Shown in pieces: positions 61,960-64,000 of a stretch of DNA of 64,000 bases (its first letter is position 1; each line of letters starts with the position of its first letter). The notes beneath the pieces are model-generated. The model was given only the letters and a program-made list of their open reading frames with translations. It had not been told where the DNA came from and ran no database searches. The DNA is from Pomphorhynchus laevis (Eukaryota; Acanthocephala; Palaeacanthocephala; Echinorhynchida; Pomphorhynchidae). The translations under genes and the position numbers were made by a program. The stretch is from assembly GCA_012934845.2 (NCBI GenBank), contig WNNJ02003412.1, positions 1 through 64,000 of the forward strand, written 5' to 3'.

Positions 61960-64000
61960 ATACTTATTTGTAAATAATAAGTAAATTTAGAGATCAGGGT
62001 AACTTTAATCGCTGATTTAATATATAAATGATCCTTATTAAAATTGATTTTATATCAATCAACATACCAGGTCTTTCAAGACTCTTTAGTGACTAATTAA
62101 AGGCAGTTATATGTTCTCAATTTACGCGTCCTCATTTCCGCACGGTTGTAGGCCAGATCCAGGTGCAATCGAGCAGCTTGTAAATCCTTGCGTAATTTGT
62201 CGTCCTTTTGAACTTTACCATCTACTTAGATGCTAAGACATGTTTTTGCCATTGATTGTTCACGTAGATTTATGATGACAGTACAAACATTATAAAAATG
62301 ACTGCTTTAAAAATAATTCTCGCTTAATAGCTGGTTAGATAATTCACATTTTAATTTTTTGTTTTTAATTTTTAGAACGTAATAAAGTAAGAAAGTGAAC
62401 CTTTTTAATTTGTTTCTAGTGGAAATGTGACTTAATACAATTAGTGAAATATCGAAAGAAATGCACAACAAAATTCAATTTTAACTTCAGGCCAAGATTA
62501 ATGTAGAAAGGTCACTTTGCAGCAAATGCCTTGATCATAAAGATTTTTAAATTTGGAATTTTGAAGCAGCATCAATAAAATACTAATTTATATTATATTT
62601 CACTAGCTGGCACCGCCAGAAACAAACACACGTTTTTATTGGAATTTTGCTCCAAAATTCCAGATAAAAAATGGATCAACAGTTATTTTTATAATTTCGT
62701 CGGTTGATAATGTTTATCAGCATATAAAATATTATAAATTGATTATATTGTCATTATATAGTCATTATATTAAAAATGGCCTTATGATTAGTTTCTGTAA
62801 ATGAAGTGAATTCAGAACACAATATTTTGTAGCAAAAACAGTTAAAAATGACAAAACGTTTTCAACGATTCTGGTAAGATCGAACGTAGTTTGCTGGAAG
62901 CATTCCACATTTGTTTGTTTGACTATGTGTGCCGATTAACCACCCAGAATCAATATATTCGCATTCAAGAATAATATCCCCACGCTTAAAACTAAGTTCG
63001 TCATTATCGGATGCACGAAAATCGTGTATGGCTTTGACGTTAAACTAAGCATATAAAATAATAAGTAAAAATAATGTTTTTAGAAAAAAATGTTATCGAA
63101 GTGAATAAACTTCGATAAATACTTTGAAATAATAAATTAACGCTGTAAATACAGGTAGTTGCTAAATTATTGGAGCATGCACTAAGTACAATCGTGGTTT
63201 GAATCCTTTCTTCAAATGTCTCATATATGACTGACTATATAGATAAAATGGATAAAGAATGCGTTGCGATACAAGAGTAGAATAAGTAGCATTATTCAGT
63301 ATTTCCATACCAATACAATACCCATTCCAGCGATGGACATATTATTACATCCGTCGATAGCATTTTCTTATCAGATATGCCAACATTCCTTTACCCTCTT
63401 GCGAACTGCATTAAATCCTTTACTAATTCTTTACATTTATCCTTTACTGTTTTCATCAATTATTATATATTCATTCTTTGTTATTTTAAGTAGGAATCAG
63501 CTAGTCTAATGATGGAACCCAAATATTTATTCTCGGAATGCTGAAAAAATAATATTGAAATAATATTGATTCTGACTTTAGGTTACATATGTTATAGCTA
63601 TAAGACATTTCCTAAACACACACATCAAGTTATCTAAGGTAAGATATATTTTTAGATAAGTGAATTACATAAATGCAGACATCTATTTTAACAAATTAGT
63701 CTATTTAGACGGAGATAGTTGCCAATTTGATTTTGTAATTATTGATATGATAATTACAAAATTATAATAATAATTGTTCAAGATATATTACTTATATTAG
63801 TATTTATAAAACTACTATTTTACATTTCCTATAATAAGCTATGCAATAGCAATTCTATGCGTATCTTCTCGTAAAATAATTAGTCGACAGTTCATGTAAA
63901 TAGCGATAATTGGGCAATATTTCAAATTAAATCATAACTTAAACGAACATTTCAACAATAAATACTACATTTAATTGTGTATTTTGTATTAACGAGAAAA
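61960..64000. other. Gene-free AT-rich DNA to the window end
   Basis: I find no supported gene or repeat family. tggcaccgcca near 62610 is a short palindrome. The 81-codon frame at 63264-63509 has a hydrophobic, low-complexity composition (ILYIYPLLFSSIIIYSFFVI) and no recognisable domain, so I do not call it a gene. Confidence 0.4.

Noticed and set aside
63264-63509. 81-codon plus frame near the window end
   Set aside because: Hydrophobic, low-complexity residues in AT-rich DNA, no domain, and no start or splice context.

Overview
The window is AT-rich animal DNA (long A/T runs, (TA)n tracts, few GC-rich islands) dominated by transposable-element remains. It has one clear host gene, a lamin-tail-bearing intermediate-filament protein with the long, lamin-type coil 1B. 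That protein type, the abundant Penelope-like elements and the CR1-like LINEs suggest an invertebrate, most likely a spiralian (flatworm, rotifer/acanthocephalan or similar). The species cannot be fixed by eye.

Region by region: (1) 1-3.25 kb is a minus-strand CR1-like LINE (ORF1 plus the endonuclease and start of RT of ORF2) that runs off the left edge. (2) 3.25-5.6 kb holds pieces of a Penelope-like terminal repeat, the 3' half of a second LINE and a palindromic TA tract. (3) 5.6-15.2 kb is a nest: a CR1-like LINE (minus) is interrupted by a LINE with a YTDD reverse transcriptase (minus), which is split by a Ty3/gypsy fossil (plus, 5-bp target duplication ATAAG), which in turn carries a 1.2-kb hAT DNA transposon (8-bp target duplication GTTATCAC) in its right LTR. 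(4) 16-24.2 kb has microsatellites, a long-range inverted repeat, another LINE 3' end, back-to-back Penelope fragments, a few exon-like open stretches and a candidate hammerhead ribozyme motif. (5) 26-36.4 kb is rich in one Penelope-like (probably Naiad-type) family, together with a short nonautonomous hAT element, a 94-bp tandem repeat and an RTE-like LINE remnant. (6) 37.3-38.9 kb is the intact, uninterrupted intermediate-filament gene (minus). (7) 40.5-49.5 kb contains many copies of the Penelope terminal module in both orientations, fold-back elements and a decayed RT-polyprotein C-terminal region. (8) 50-64 kb is mostly gene-free AT-rich DNA with duplications, fold-backs, a second hammerhead-like motif, an inverted Penelope copy with a minisatellite grown inside its RT, and a GC-richer 303-bp insert flanked by a 46-bp direct repeat.

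The genes do not form a pathway. The most interesting signals are RNA-level: a structured module repeated at least seven times beside Penelope-like sequences, with a permuted hammerhead-like core and one compensatory stem change, and a separate pair of motifs with CUGAUGA...GAAAC order and a stem III hairpin.
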